Assembly: GCF_001642725.1 (NCBI RefSeq)
Contig: NZ_LSUQ01000007.1
Coordinates: 36,191-100,190 of the forward strand
DNA from: Ferroacidibacillus organovorans
GTDB taxonomy: Bacteria > Bacillota > Bacilli > Alicyclobacillales > SLC66
Length of the DNA: 64,000 nucleotides
Reading direction: 5' to 3'
The position numbers were made by a program, and so were the translations under genes. A model generated the notes under the pieces. That model saw only the letters and a program-made list of their open reading frames with translations. It did no database searches and had not been told where the DNA came from. Shown in pieces: positions 9,889 to 18,444 of the stretch (position 1 is the first letter of the stretch; every line of letters begins with the position of its first letter).

Positions 9889-9927
9889 GGAATGGGTCGA
9901 TGAATTCACACATCAAAGCGTGAAGCC

Positions 9928-9957
9928 AAAAGGCGCAGAATAACGTCTGCGCCTTTT
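9928..9957. terminator. Bidirectional terminator between folE and the phosphoesterase gene
   Basis: A perfect 11-bp stem AAAAGGCGCAG / CTGCGCCTTTT with an 8-nt loop has an A run on the left and a T run on the right. It serves two converging genes. Confidence 0.9.
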
Positions 9958-9958
9958 G

Positions 9959-10654
9959 TCATGGAGAGTGAAATGCGAGTTGCAGTGGGGAAAATTTTAA
10001 AAAGTCTGCGGCGACCAAATGGTAATCGACATTGCGGACGATGCCTTCAACGCGCGTTTGGTGGGCGTTACCGTGTAAATGACCATATACGCAGAGTTTC
10101 ACATTGTATGCTTCAAGCAGCTTGCTAAACTCTGATTCGCGCACGTGACGAGTGATTGGCGGATAATGCATCATCGCGATAAGCGGTTTGTCCATTTTTT
10201 TCCCCGCTTCCAAAGAGAGTCGCAATCGCTCCACTTCACGTCTGTAGATGGTGTGATCCTCTGCCGTCATTTTAGAGTGGGGCAAATCCCAACCACGCGT
10301 TCCAACGATGGTGACATAAGCAAGAGGAATTGCATTGTTTTGCAAGACAGAAAAATCAGATCCGGCTAATTTTTCTACTTTTCGTTTCGTACTCCACCAA
10401 TAGTCATGGTTTCCGCGGAGCAGGATTTTTCGCCCCGGGAGTGACGTGAGAAATGCAAAATCGGGTAGCGCCTCATTTTCACGCATGGCCCATGAGATAT
10501 CTCCGGGGATCAAAACGACATCCTCGTCAGCGATTTGTTCGCGCCATGCGCGTTCAATGCGTTCTGCATGCCGTTCCCACGTAGCCCCAAAAACATCCAT
10601 CGGTTTGTTGGTGCCAAACGATAAATGGAGATCGGCAATGGCAAAGAGTGAAAT
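9959..10654 (-). CDS. Calcineurin-like metallophosphoesterase, probable ATT start
   Basis: All five metallophosphoesterase motifs are visible: DxH in IADLHLSF, GD in IPGDISW, GNHD in RGNHDYWW, H in MMHYPP and GHxH in YGHLHG. The first in-frame ATG (complement of 10598-10600) would leave out the essential DxH motif. Upstream in the same frame the reading is ISLFAIADLHLSFGTNKP, and AGGAGG (complement of 10664-10669) lies 9 nt before an ATT codon at 10652-10654. No ATG, GTG or TTG is available there, so initiation at ATT is the best reading, giving 231 residues. Related predicted phosphohydrolases begin in just this way. The natural substrate is unknown. It diverges from the SprT-like gene. Confidence 0.85.
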   Translation of the reverse strand: MSLFAIADLHLSFGTNKPMDVFGATWERHAERIERAWREQIADEDVVLIPGDISWAMRENEALPDFAFLTSLPGRKILLRGNHDYWWSTKRKVEKLAGSDFSVLQNNAIPLAYVTIVGTRGWDLPHSKMTAEDHTIYRREVERLRLSLEAGKKMDKPLIAMMHYPPITRHVRESEFSKLLEAYNVKLCVYGHLHGNAHQTRVEGIVRNVDYHLVAADFLKFSPLQLAFHSP

Positions 10655-10721
10655 AAGCCCTTGCCTCCTTTTTCTTGAGATTGTACCATGTTTTTATTGA
10701 ATTGCTGAGGAGTTATTGCTG

Positions 10722-11195
10722 ATGGAAGGACTTCCACGCACTGACGCCGAATTGAAATCCATGGTGTGTATGATATCCATGCGCGATTTTCATCTTCCGT
10801 TTTCGCACGATTGTCGCTTTAACGCACGACTGCGCAGTACAGGTGGAAGATACATCCTTTCCACCCACAACGTGGAGATCAATCCGAGCTACGCACATCG
10901 CTTTGGAATCGAAGAATTGATTCGTGTGATTCGCCACGAGTTGGTTCACTATCATCTTCATTTGGCTGGTCGCGGATATCGACACCAAGATCGGGATTTT
11001 AAAGAGTTACTCTCCCGCGTTGACGGTGCGCGCTATGCCAGAGCGCACCGCGTTACACCACTTACAACGCGGTACGCATATCGCTGTACGGCGTGTGGCG
11101 CCAATTACGTACGCAAGCGAAAACTGGATACATCGCGCTATGCGTGTGGAAGTTGCCGCGGAAAATTAGAAATGATTGCGATAAAAAATACGTAA
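10722..11195 (+). CDS. SprT-like zinc metalloprotease family protein
   Basis: The protein of 157 residues has the HExxH zinc-protease motif (RHELVHYHLH) and a C-terminal zinc ribbon with two pairs of cysteines (CTACG and CGSCRG). This is the architecture of SprT/YdcK proteins; eukaryotic relatives (Spartan) cut DNA-protein crosslinks, but the bacterial role is not settled. The ATG at 10722 is 9 nt after GAGGAG; a TTG six bases earlier is too close to that site. It heads a run of tightly spaced forward genes ending in a DNA helicase. Confidence 0.85.
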   Translation: MEGLPRTDAELKSMVCMISMRDFHLPFSHDCRFNARLRSTGGRYILSTHNVEINPSYAHRFGIEELIRVIRHELVHYHLHLAGRGYRHQDRDFKELLSRVDGARYARAHRVTPLTTRYAYRCTACGANYVRKRKLDTSRYACGSCRGKLEMIAIKNT

Positions 11196-11211
11196 GGAGG
11201 ATGTTTTTAGG

Positions 11212-11457
11212 ATGGAAGAACAATTGATAAAAGGAATTCAATCATCGCTGGATTTACTTCGTGAATGTGAAAAAGAAACGGCTGTCACCGTTTCCGATAC
11301 ACAACTGTCAGAGATGGTCATGCGACTTTTTAGAAATGAGGATATGGAAGGGCTTGAGCGATTGATGCAGATGAAAAAGGTGGAGCGTCAATTTGTCGAT
11401 GAACTTCAGGCGTTTGTCATGCGGTGGTCCAATCGACTGGAGGCGCTCCATGCATGA
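11212..11457 (+). CDS. Small helical protein of unknown function, paralog of the next gene
   Basis: An 81-residue, charged, all-helical protein with no membrane segment. It starts 16 bases after the SprT-like gene with AAGGAGG upstream. Its C-terminal half (EDMEGLERLMQMKK, then ELQAFVMRW) lines up with the next gene's product (QDLEKIGRLVEEKR, then RVQAFIEAW), so the two look like diverged copies. The pattern recalls small export chaperones of the FliT/FlgN kind, but that is only a resemblance in style. I cannot assign a function. Confidence 0.65.
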   Translation: MEEQLIKGIQSSLDLLRECEKETAVTVSDTQLSEMVMRLFRNEDMEGLERLMQMKKVERQFVDELQAFVMRWSNRLEALHA

Positions 11458-11651
11458 CCCTTCGGATGGAGCGCGTCTCGCGCATTGTCGGCGCATGGAA
11501 CGACCAGCTTCAGCTCTTGGAAGGATCTGCAGTCGAACATTTTCGCGCACAGGATTTGGAGAAGATCGGACGTTTAGTTGAGGAGAAACGAACGCTTGAG
11601 CGACGAATTGAGCGCGTGCAAGCGTTTATCGAGGCGTGGCGAAGTGAGTGA
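11454..11651 (+). CDS. Small helical protein of unknown function, second of a paralogous pair
   Basis: A 65-residue helical protein. Its ATG overlaps the previous stop (ATGA), with GGAGG about 10 nt upstream inside the preceding gene. It shares with its neighbour the order D-(L/M)-E, a Lys/Arg pair, E-R, and QAF(I/V)-x2-W. A coiled coil is likely from the spacing of Leu, Ile and Val. The following helicase gene starts inside its last codons, so all three are translationally coupled. Confidence 0.6.
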   Translation: MTLRMERVSRIVGAWNDQLQLLEGSAVEHFRAQDLEKIGRLVEEKRTLERRIERVQAFIEAWRSE

Positions 11652-13821
11652 CGAATCGTTTTTTGCGGAACTCAAGGGCAAGGGAATTGATATCACCGAA
11701 ACGCAAAAGTCGGCGATAAGACACCCTTCAGGTGCTCTCGCTCTCTTTGCGGGTCCTGGCAGTGGAAAAACGACTGTGATTACGCTGCGCGCAGCTTATC
11801 TTGTCCGCGTGCTTAACGAAGATCCAAATTCCATCTCTATTTTCACGTTTACAAAAAAGAGCGCTGACGAACTCACACGACGTCTCCAACAGATTCATCC
11901 GACGCTTAAAAGCGTGCAGACTGGGACGTTTCACGCACTGTATTTGAAATGGCTTTTGCGTGAAGCGAAAGAGCGACGCGAACTTCTTACAGGGTATGCG
12001 CAGCGCGGTGTCGTGCGATCTATTCTGCAATCCCTTCGCGAACCTTTTCACGATGATCAAGTCACTGCAATTTTGCAAGCGATCACCGTTTTGAAAAATC
12101 AAATGGTTGAACCTGTAAACGCCAAGGATCACCTGGATACACGAGACGTCCCTGCGAGTACGGCAACTGTGTATCAGCAGTATGAATCTTACAAAAAGGA
12201 AAATAACGTGTGGGATTTTGACGATATTCTCATGGTGATGAATGAGCGTCTGCATTCACAGCCTTCTTTTTACACATCGTGTACGGACAGCATTCGTCAT
12301 ATCATGGTGGATGAGTTTCAGGATACGAGCCGCATTCAATGGAATTCACTTTTAAAATTGGCGTCTAAAACGGTCAGTTTTATGGTGGTAGGGGATGACG
12401 ACCAGTCGATTTATGCATTTCGTGGAGCGGAGCCAGGACTCATGAAAACGTTCGTTCACGCACGCCCCCATGTGCGTGAACTCGTGCTCTCCGAAAATTT
12501 CCGCTCACTTGATCCGATCATTCGCACGGCGAGTCGTTTGATTCAAATGAATGAAGATCGAAAACCGAAGTTGATGCGCGGGGTTCGCGGTACTGGAGAA
12601 CGTGTGCGTGTATTGCGCGCAAAAAACGCAATGGAAGAGGGCAGGGTAATCGCGACGGCGATTGCCAAAATCCACGCACGCGACCCACTGCGTACCGTAG
12701 GCATCCTTGCGCGTTCCCATCACCATCTGTATCTTGTATCTGAGCAGCTAAGAACACAGGGAATCGCACTGGTTGAGGATTTAGGAAAAAACCTGTATAC
12801 AGAATCTGTGGTCGCGTCCTATTTGGCGCTTTTTCGTGTCTCGTGTGGTGATTTTCGCGTTCGTGAGGAAGCATTTCGCTTTTACTTAAAACTGTTAGAA
12901 CCACGTGTCGCGCGCGAACAGGCAGGACTTTTGGGCGGACGGGCTGCGCTGTACCAGCATATGGCAGGAACTCCAACTACGCTTGCATTTGATGCGTTTG
13001 TAAAAAATATGGCCGTCCAAACGCCACTTGATGCGGTTCGCTTACTTACAAAGCATTATGAAGCCTATACAGTACGTTTGGAGCATGCGCGGAGAACCCC
13101 TTCTCAGGAAGCGCGTCAAGCGTTACAATTGTTGGAAGATCGCGTTGCAGGTTTACCTGACCTGAAAACGTTTATCCTTGAAGTAGACCGATTCTCGCAG
13201 AAGGACGAGCAGGGGTTGTCTAAGGCGCAAGTACGTGTGATGACATTTCACGGTGCGAAGGGGTTGGAGTTTGACGATGTTATCTTGGCGGGGGTTTATG
13301 ACGGCGCCGTTCCACACGCGCGTGCGCTGACAGGCGAACGCAAAGCAAGACGCGTGCTTTTAGAAGAAGAACGTCGACTCTTCTATGTGGCGCTTACCCG
13401 CGCACGCGATCGCTTGTTTGTCGTGTATCCTGCGTCAACGGCAAATGCGGATCGTGAGCCATCCCCTTTTTTGTTCGATGCAGGATTACTTTCGAGAAAA
13501 GATGAGAATCGAAAATCAATTCACACAAAGGATCGCGAGAAACAGGTGCGCGTAAAGAGCGACCGCCAGATTGTGACGCGGCATGACAAACGATCGACGG
13601 TCGTGAGAAAGGCTGCGTTTCATACGCCAATTCCAGTAACCGCTGATCAATTGCCAAAGCGCGGAGAACCGATCCATCACGAAGTCTTTGGAGAAGGCGT
13701 TGTTCTCTCGATTGATCCTTTTCCGAATGGTCACAAAGTTGCCATTCAGTTTAAGGAAAGCGATGTTCGCCATTTATTTTGGGAAGTGGCGCTTTCTGAA
13801 GGACATGTACGAAAACCTTAG
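11644..13821 (+). CDS. UvrD/Rep-family (SF1A) DNA helicase, YjcD/PcrA-like
   Basis: The 725-residue protein has the SF1A motifs: Walker A AGPGSGKTT, TFTKKSADEL (Ia), DEFQDTSR (II), GDDDQSIYAFRGA (III), TFHGAKGLEFDDV (V) and RRLFYVALTRARDR (VI). It should unwind DNA 3' to 5' using ATP. The C-terminal stretch HHEVFGEGVVLSI resembles the small Tudor-like tail of PcrA. The GTG at 11644 is chosen because GAGG lies 9 nt upstream and it overlaps the previous gene by 8 bases; an earlier ATG would run through most of that gene. It is more divergent than typical PcrA, so a YjcD-like accessory helicase is more likely than the housekeeping enzyme. Confidence 0.9.
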   Translation: MSDESFFAELKGKGIDITETQKSAIRHPSGALALFAGPGSGKTTVITLRAAYLVRVLNEDPNSISIFTFTKKSADELTRRLQQIHPTLKSVQTGTFHALYLKWLLREAKERRELLTGYAQRGVVRSILQSLREPFHDDQVTAILQAITVLKNQMVEPVNAKDHLDTRDVPASTATVYQQYESYKKENNVWDFDDILMVMNERLHSQPSFYTSCTDSIRHIMVDEFQDTSRIQWNSLLKLASKTVSFMVVGDDDQSIYAFRGAEPGLMKTFVHARPHVRELVLSENFRSLDPIIRTASRLIQMNEDRKPKLMRGVRGTGERVRVLRAKNAMEEGRVIATAIAKIHARDPLRTVGILARSHHHLYLVSEQLRTQGIALVEDLGKNLYTESVVASYLALFRVSCGDFRVREEAFRFYLKLLEPRVAREQAGLLGGRAALYQHMAGTPTTLAFDAFVKNMAVQTPLDAVRLLTKHYEAYTVRLEHARRTPSQEARQALQLLEDRVAGLPDLKTFILEVDRFSQKDEQGLSKAQVRVMTFHGAKGLEFDDVILAGVYDGAVPHARALTGERKARRVLLEEERRLFYVALTRARDRLFVVYPASTANADREPSPFLFDAGLLSRKDENRKSIHTKDREKQVRVKSDRQIVTRHDKRSTVVRKAAFHTPIPVTADQLPKRGEPIHHEVFGEGVVLSIDPFPNGHKVAIQFKESDVRHLFWEVALSEGHVRKP

Positions 13822-13842
13822 TGAGAGTGTGGCGATTTCTAC

Positions 13843-14838
13843 ATGAGCGCAACCATCTATGACGTGGCGCGCGAAGCTGGAGTATCGATGGCTACCGTTT
13901 CTCGAGTGCTCAATGAGACGGCTGTCGTAAAAGATGAGACAAAAAAACGCGTGCTCGATGCAATCGCAAAACTTTCATATCGTCCGAACGCTGTAGCAAG
14001 GGGGCTTGCCAGCAAACGGACCAAAACCATCGGTGTCATCGTGCCGGATGTGTCGGCTGCATTTATGGCAGAGCTCGTACGCGGGATTGAAGACGTGGCG
14101 CGCATGTATCATTACCACATTATTCTTTGCAATTCGGATGGACTTCTCGCGCGCGAAGTCGATTTGATCGGAACGATGTGGGAAAAACAGGTTGACGGAA
14201 TCATTTTTATGTCCCCTGCGCTGCTGACGGAGCATGTGAATACATTTGAAGAGGCGCAAATTCCAATCGTCCTTTGTCGCACAGATGACCCTGAGGGTCG
14301 CATTCCGTCTGTCAACATTGACAATTCTGGCGCATCCATTGACGCAGTGAGATACCTTCACAAAAAGGGACGTAACAAGATCGCCTTTTTAGGGTCGATC
14401 CATCATGAAGGGACGCTTACGAGTGAACGCCGGCGCGGGTATGTTGCGGAAATGGAAAACCGCAAACTTACCCCAATCTTTATTGACACGGCGCGCGAAG
14501 AGTATCAGGACGCGCTTTTGGCGGTGCGCACGCACGTCACGATGGAGCCGATCGACGCGATACTCGCGGCGAATGACGAAATGGCCATCGCGGCAATCCA
14601 CGCGATCCTCGACGAGAAAAAGAGTGTCCCAAAAGATATCGCGGTCGTCGGTTTTGACAACACCAAATTATCGATGATGGCGCGACCTGAATTGACCACG
14701 ATTGCTCAACCGATGTACGATTATGGTGCAGTCGCAATGCGCTTTATGACAAAATTATTGCTAGATGAACCGATTTCAACCTTTCGCGTCGTGTTGCCTC
14801 ATCAAATTCTGGAACACGCTTCCTCGGCAGACGTGTAA
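13843..14838 (+). CDS. ccpA: LacI-family catabolite control protein A
   Basis: The N-terminal helix-turn-helix TIYDVAREAGVSMATVSRV and the hinge YRPNAVARGLASK are almost word for word those of Bacillus CcpA, and the effector domain starts with KTIGVIVPDVS. At 331 residues it has the CcpA length. CcpA with phosphorylated HPr binds cre sites to repress or activate carbon-metabolism genes. No strong ribosome binding site precedes the ATG. Finding CcpA close to metabolic genes does not show that they are its targets. The 166 bases after it hold no gene that I can support, only A/T-rich sequence before mecA. Confidence 0.88.
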   Translation: MSATIYDVAREAGVSMATVSRVLNETAVVKDETKKRVLDAIAKLSYRPNAVARGLASKRTKTIGVIVPDVSAAFMAELVRGIEDVARMYHYHIILCNSDGLLAREVDLIGTMWEKQVDGIIFMSPALLTEHVNTFEEAQIPIVLCRTDDPEGRIPSVNIDNSGASIDAVRYLHKKGRNKIAFLGSIHHEGTLTSERRRGYVAEMENRKLTPIFIDTAREEYQDALLAVRTHVTMEPIDAILAANDEMAIAAIHAILDEKKSVPKDIAVVGFDNTKLSMMARPELTTIAQPMYDYGAVAMRFMTKLLLDEPISTFRVVLPHQILEHASSADV

Positions 14839-15004
14839 GGCATCCTTGATGTCTGGATTTTCATGAATCGACCAGAAACACGCAACGATTGAGGTGGCAA
14901 CTTTTCGATCGGTTGAGTATCATGTCTATATGCTCGCGTGACGTTGCGTTGCTCCCTACAGCGTTTCAGTAGAATGCAAGGACAGCGAAGGAGATGAAGA
15001 CGAG

Positions 15005-15592
15005 ATGCGGGTTGAAAAGATTGCAAAAAATAAGATCCGGATCTTTGTCAGTTACGAAGATCTCGCGTCGCGGGGCATTGAACGGGATGAGATGTTCCAA
15101 AACGGCAAGAAGGTACAGGAATTATTTTGGGATATGATGGAAGTTGCGTATGCAGAAGTGGGTTTTGAAATGATTGGCCCGATTGCCGTAGAGGCGTTTA
15201 CAATGCCTTCGGAAGGTGTGGTCATCATCGTGACACAAGTTCCATCACTCCCTGTGCCGGGATCACTCTCTGAACTCACGGATGAACCTGAGATGGAGCG
15301 CGACCCATACGATTCCTTTGTCTTTTCGTTCGCGGATTTCGAGGATGTCGTCCGTGTTGGAAAGGCATTGGCGCAAATTGAGGATCTCGACTGCAGATTG
15401 TATGTCTATCGCAAAACGTACCATGTATTTTTTCCAGATGATTCGCTATCGGAACGTGTTTATGACACGGTTTGGTCTATTCTTCACGAGTACGGGGAAT
15501 TGGTGAATGTTACGCGCGCAATGCTAGATGAGTATGGAACACTGGTCTCAGAGCATGCGCTTGATATGCTTCGCACTTTCTTTGAATTGTAA
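15005..15592 (+). CDS. mecA: Adaptor protein MecA
   Basis: The 195-residue protein matches MecA/YpbH in length and design: an N-terminal substrate-binding domain (MRVEKIAKNKIRIFVSYEDL, with the conserved RGI-x-RDE and ELFWDMM parts), an acidic linker (LTDEPEMERDP) and a C-terminal domain that binds ClpC (FSFADFEDVVRV and YHVFF). MecA delivers unfolded proteins and the competence factor ComK to ClpCP. AAGGAG lies about 11 nt before the ATG. It sits alone between ccpA and ddl. Confidence 0.92.
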   Translation: MRVEKIAKNKIRIFVSYEDLASRGIERDEMFQNGKKVQELFWDMMEVAYAEVGFEMIGPIAVEAFTMPSEGVVIIVTQVPSLPVPGSLSELTDEPEMERDPYDSFVFSFADFEDVVRVGKALAQIEDLDCRLYVYRKTYHVFFPDDSLSERVYDTVWSILHEYGELVNVTRAMLDEYGTLVSEHALDMLRTFFEL

Positions 15593-15674
15593 AATGATTC
15601 TTTGATTCGGTAACCACACTCACGCATCGATCATAGAGATGGTGCAACACATGAAGAAATGAGGCATGCACCCT

Positions 15675-16631
15675 ATGAAAATTGCAGTGATTTACGGTGG
15701 AACGTCTGCTGAGCGAGAGGTTTCTCTAAACTCCGGCCGCGCAATTCTTCAAGCGCTATCTTCTTACGGTTATGAAGTATGCGGAATGGACGTCGACCAA
15801 ACATTGTTTGACGAATTGAAACGGTACCAACCGGATTTGGTTTTTCTAGGCTTACATGGAAGATTGGGGGAAGATGGGGCGATCCAAGGCGCGCTCGAGA
15901 TTCTTGGCATCCCATACGTCGGTTCAGCAGTGCTCAGCAGTGCGCTCGCAATGGACAAGGTGATGACAAAACGCATTTTACGTCCCCTCGGTATTCCACT
16001 GGCTGATGATCGTGTTTATGTTTCCCACAGGGCGCCTGAGGAAGATCAAGTGGAGCGCATGATGGATGATATCCTGAGTCACCTGACACTCCCAGTGATT
16101 GTGAAGCCGAATCGGGAAGGCAGCACGTTTGGTCTGACACTTGCCACTACGGAATCGCTTCTGAAGCAAGGAATCAGACAAGCGTTTGCGCACGATGATA
16201 GCATTCTCGTGGAATCTTATATACGCGGAATGGAAGTGACGGTAGTTGTCGTCGGCACGGCGCGCGACGCGCAGAACCCTCCACGCGTGCTTGGCACCAT
16301 TGAAATTATTCCAAAAGCTGAAGTCTATGACTATGAATCAAAATATGGTATGAATGGGAGTGAGCATATCATTCCTGCTCGGCTCCCTGAAGAATTGCTT
16401 TCACAAGTTGAAACGTATGCATTGACAGCATACACAGAACTTGGCTGTCGCGATTATGGACGGGTGGATTTTATGGTGGGCGAAAATGGCCCTGTACTGT
16501 TAGAAGTGAATACATTGCCAGGCATGACTGCGACGAGCCTTGTGCCTGATGCTGCACGCGCAGCCGGACTGTCTTTTGAAGCCCTGATCGATCAACTCGT
16601 TTCGCAAGCCTATCAACGAGCACATCCATAA
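15675..16631 (+). CDS. ddl: D-alanine--D-alanine ligase
   Basis: An ATP-grasp ligase of 318 residues. Visible landmarks are GGTSAEREVSLNSG near the N-terminus, LHGRLGEDGAIQG, the P-loop-like KPNREGSTFG and the metal-binding LLEVNTLPGMT near the end. It joins two D-alanines for cell wall precursors. GAGG lies 10 nt before the ATG at 15675; an ATG at 15666 is too close to that site. The motif with Tyr-versus-Phe that separates vancomycin-type ligases reads EVYDYESKYG, the normal D-Ala type. Confidence 0.95.
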   Translation: MKIAVIYGGTSAEREVSLNSGRAILQALSSYGYEVCGMDVDQTLFDELKRYQPDLVFLGLHGRLGEDGAIQGALEILGIPYVGSAVLSSALAMDKVMTKRILRPLGIPLADDRVYVSHRAPEEDQVERMMDDILSHLTLPVIVKPNREGSTFGLTLATTESLLKQGIRQAFAHDDSILVESYIRGMEVTVVVVGTARDAQNPPRVLGTIEIIPKAEVYDYESKYGMNGSEHIIPARLPEELLSQVETYALTAYTELGCRDYGRVDFMVGENGPVLLEVNTLPGMTATSLVPDAARAAGLSFEALIDQLVSQAYQRAHP

Positions 16632-16666
16632 CGTCGACTGTGCCGTTTACAATCGCTTTGAGTCGG

Positions 16667-16713
16667 CAGGGTTGTAGGAGCATTTGACCAATTTTCCGCA
16701 ACCCTGTTATACT
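16667..16713 (+). promoter_or_regulatory. Glutamate dehydrogenase promoter with flanking inverted repeat
   Basis: TTGACC (16684-16689) and TATACT (16708-16713) are 18 bp apart and lie 49 bases ahead of the GTG start. An 8-bp inverted repeat CAGGGTTG / CAACCCTG has one arm just upstream of the -35 box (16667-16674) and the other in the spacer next to the -10 box (16699-16706). This placement would suit an operator, though a hairpin of the ddl mRNA is also possible. Confidence 0.6.
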
Positions 16714-16761
16714 GTCGCTATGTAAATTGGCCTGTTCGCGAAAAAAAGAGGTGGCATTTTC

Positions 16762-18021
16762 GTGGATCATCAAGAGTTGTCCGAGAATCTCAATGTATTA
16801 ACGAGCACCCAAATGGTCATTAAAGATGCGTTGTCAAAGCTAGGCTATGGAAATGATATGTATGAGTTATTAAAAGAGCCGATGCGCGTTCTGACCGTTC
16901 GTTTTCCTGTGCGCATGGATGATGGACAAGTTAAGGTGTTTACTGGATATCGTGCGCAACATAACGATTCGGTGGGTCCCACAAAAGGCGGTATTCGCTT
17001 TCACCCGGACGTGACGGAAGATGAGGTCAAGGCATTATCTGTTTGGATGAGCGTAAAATGTGGAATTGCCAACCTACCTTACGGTGGCGGCAAGGGCGGC
17101 GTAATCTGTGATCCACGTGAAATGTCATTCCGTGAACAGGAACGCCTGGCGCGCGGCTATGTTCGCGCAATCAGCCAAATCGTCGGGCCTTCAAAAGATA
17201 TCCCGGCTCCAGATGTGATGACGAATTCTCAGGTCATGGCATGGATGATGGACGAGTACAGCCGAATTAAAGAGTTTGACTCGCCTGGATTTATTACTGG
17301 AAAGCCGATCGTTCTCGGCGGTTCACAAGGACGGGACACATCGACTGCGCGTGGCGTTGCGATCTGCATACGAGAAGCGGCTCGCGTTCGCGGCCTCGTT
17401 TTAAAAGACGCGCGCGTAATCGTGCAGGGGTTTGGAAACGCCGGAAGTTATTTGGCGAAATTCATGCATGATGAAGGCGCAAAAGTGATCGGTATCTCAG
17501 ATGCATACGGCGCACTGTACGACGAACGCGGCCTTGATATTCCTTCACTTCTTGAGCGACGCGACTCATTTGGGACTGTGACGAAGCTGTTCAAAAACAC
17601 AATTTCCAACAAGGAACTTTTGGAACAACCCTGTGATATTCTTGTACCGGCAGCGATTGAGAATCAGATCACGCAGGAAAATGCGGATAAGATTCAGGCG
17701 CAAATTGTCGTCGAGGCGGCGAATGGCCCGACGACCAATGAAGCTACGCGAATCTTGACGGAACGCGGAATCCTGTTAGTACCGGATGTGCTCGGCAATT
17801 CAGGCGGTGTAATCGTTTCTTACTTTGAGTGGGTACAAAATAACCAAGGGTATTATTGGACAGAAGAGGATGTCATGACTCGTTTGGAAGAAGTCATGAT
17901 GCGATCTTTTGAGACGGTTTATGCAACAGCCACTGCGCGGAAAATTGACATGCGACTCGCGGCCTATATGGTAGGCGTACGACGAATGGCAGAGGCGGTG
18001 GAACTGCGCGGATGGGTATGA
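16762..18021 (+). CDS. gudB: NAD-type glutamate dehydrogenase (GudB/RocG-like)
   Basis: A 419-residue hexameric-type Glu/Leu/Phe/Val dehydrogenase. The catalytic lysine region LPYGGGKGGV, the substrate segment GPTKGGIRFHPDV and the dinucleotide fold IVQGFGNAGSYLA are plain, and length and sequence style match Bacillus RocG/GudB. It deaminates glutamate to 2-oxoglutarate. The start is GTG, with AAGAGGTGG 7 to 9 nt upstream. Together with the glutamate synthase at 882-5423 the window holds both the synthesis and breakdown enzymes for glutamate. Leucine dehydrogenase is less likely because that family is shorter (about 360 residues). Confidence 0.93.
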   Translation: MDHQELSENLNVLTSTQMVIKDALSKLGYGNDMYELLKEPMRVLTVRFPVRMDDGQVKVFTGYRAQHNDSVGPTKGGIRFHPDVTEDEVKALSVWMSVKCGIANLPYGGGKGGVICDPREMSFREQERLARGYVRAISQIVGPSKDIPAPDVMTNSQVMAWMMDEYSRIKEFDSPGFITGKPIVLGGSQGRDTSTARGVAICIREAARVRGLVLKDARVIVQGFGNAGSYLAKFMHDEGAKVIGISDAYGALYDERGLDIPSLLERRDSFGTVTKLFKNTISNKELLEQPCDILVPAAIENQITQENADKIQAQIVVEAANGPTTNEATRILTERGILLVPDVLGNSGGVIVSYFEWVQNNQGYYWTEEDVMTRLEEVMMRSFETVYATATARKIDMRLAAYMVGVRRMAEAVELRGWV

Positions 18022-18079
18022 TTTACCACCCAACTGGCGCATACTGGAACGGATTGGTTTTGTAGGGGGGCATGTCACT

Positions 18080-18286
18080 ATGCGTAGCGATACTCTTTCT
18101 CTGCACGAAAATGCAAGCGAGATGATGGGTTCAAGCGGTAGGGTGAAAATTCATATACGCTGCAGAAAATGTGGAGAAGTCTTTATCCTCCGCGGTGTTA
18201 AAGACGGCAGAGGTCACGTGGAAACGGGGTTTCGTCGTTGTCTTTGTGACAATGATCGAGAATTTGACATTGAAACCTTGGTATAA
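18080..18286 (+). CDS. Small protein with paired cysteines, unknown function
   Basis: A 68-residue protein with CRKCGE in the middle and CLCDND near the end, which may bind one zinc ion. The N-terminal 25 residues look unstructured. A GGGGGG tract 10 nt before the ATG is the likely ribosome binding site. It follows the glutamate dehydrogenase gene by 58 bases and precedes a strong terminator, so it may be the last gene of that transcript. I do not recognise the family. Confidence 0.6.
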   Translation: MRSDTLSLHENASEMMGSSGRVKIHIRCRKCGEVFILRGVKDGRGHVETGFRRCLCDNDREFDIETLV

Positions 18287-18331
18287 GGAGCTTTTAAAAA
18301 GTCTCCGGTAAGAGTCAAGTAAATGAAAATT

Positions 18332-18377
18332 CCACAACAAAAGCCACCTTCTTCATGTGAGGTGGCTTTTGTTGTGG
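18332..18377. terminator. Long perfect hairpin terminator
   Basis: An 18-bp perfect stem (left arm 18332-18349, right arm 18360-18377) with a 10-nt loop contains AAAAGCCACCT / AGGTGGCTTTT. The inner stem followed by TTTTGTTG gives termination on the forward strand; the mirrored A run could terminate on the reverse strand too. Confidence 0.88.
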
Positions 18378-18444
18378 ATTTGCCACATAAATTTTCCGTT
18401 CTTCACAGACACTAGTCTCAATTCGCCTGTGAGGAGTGATGAGA

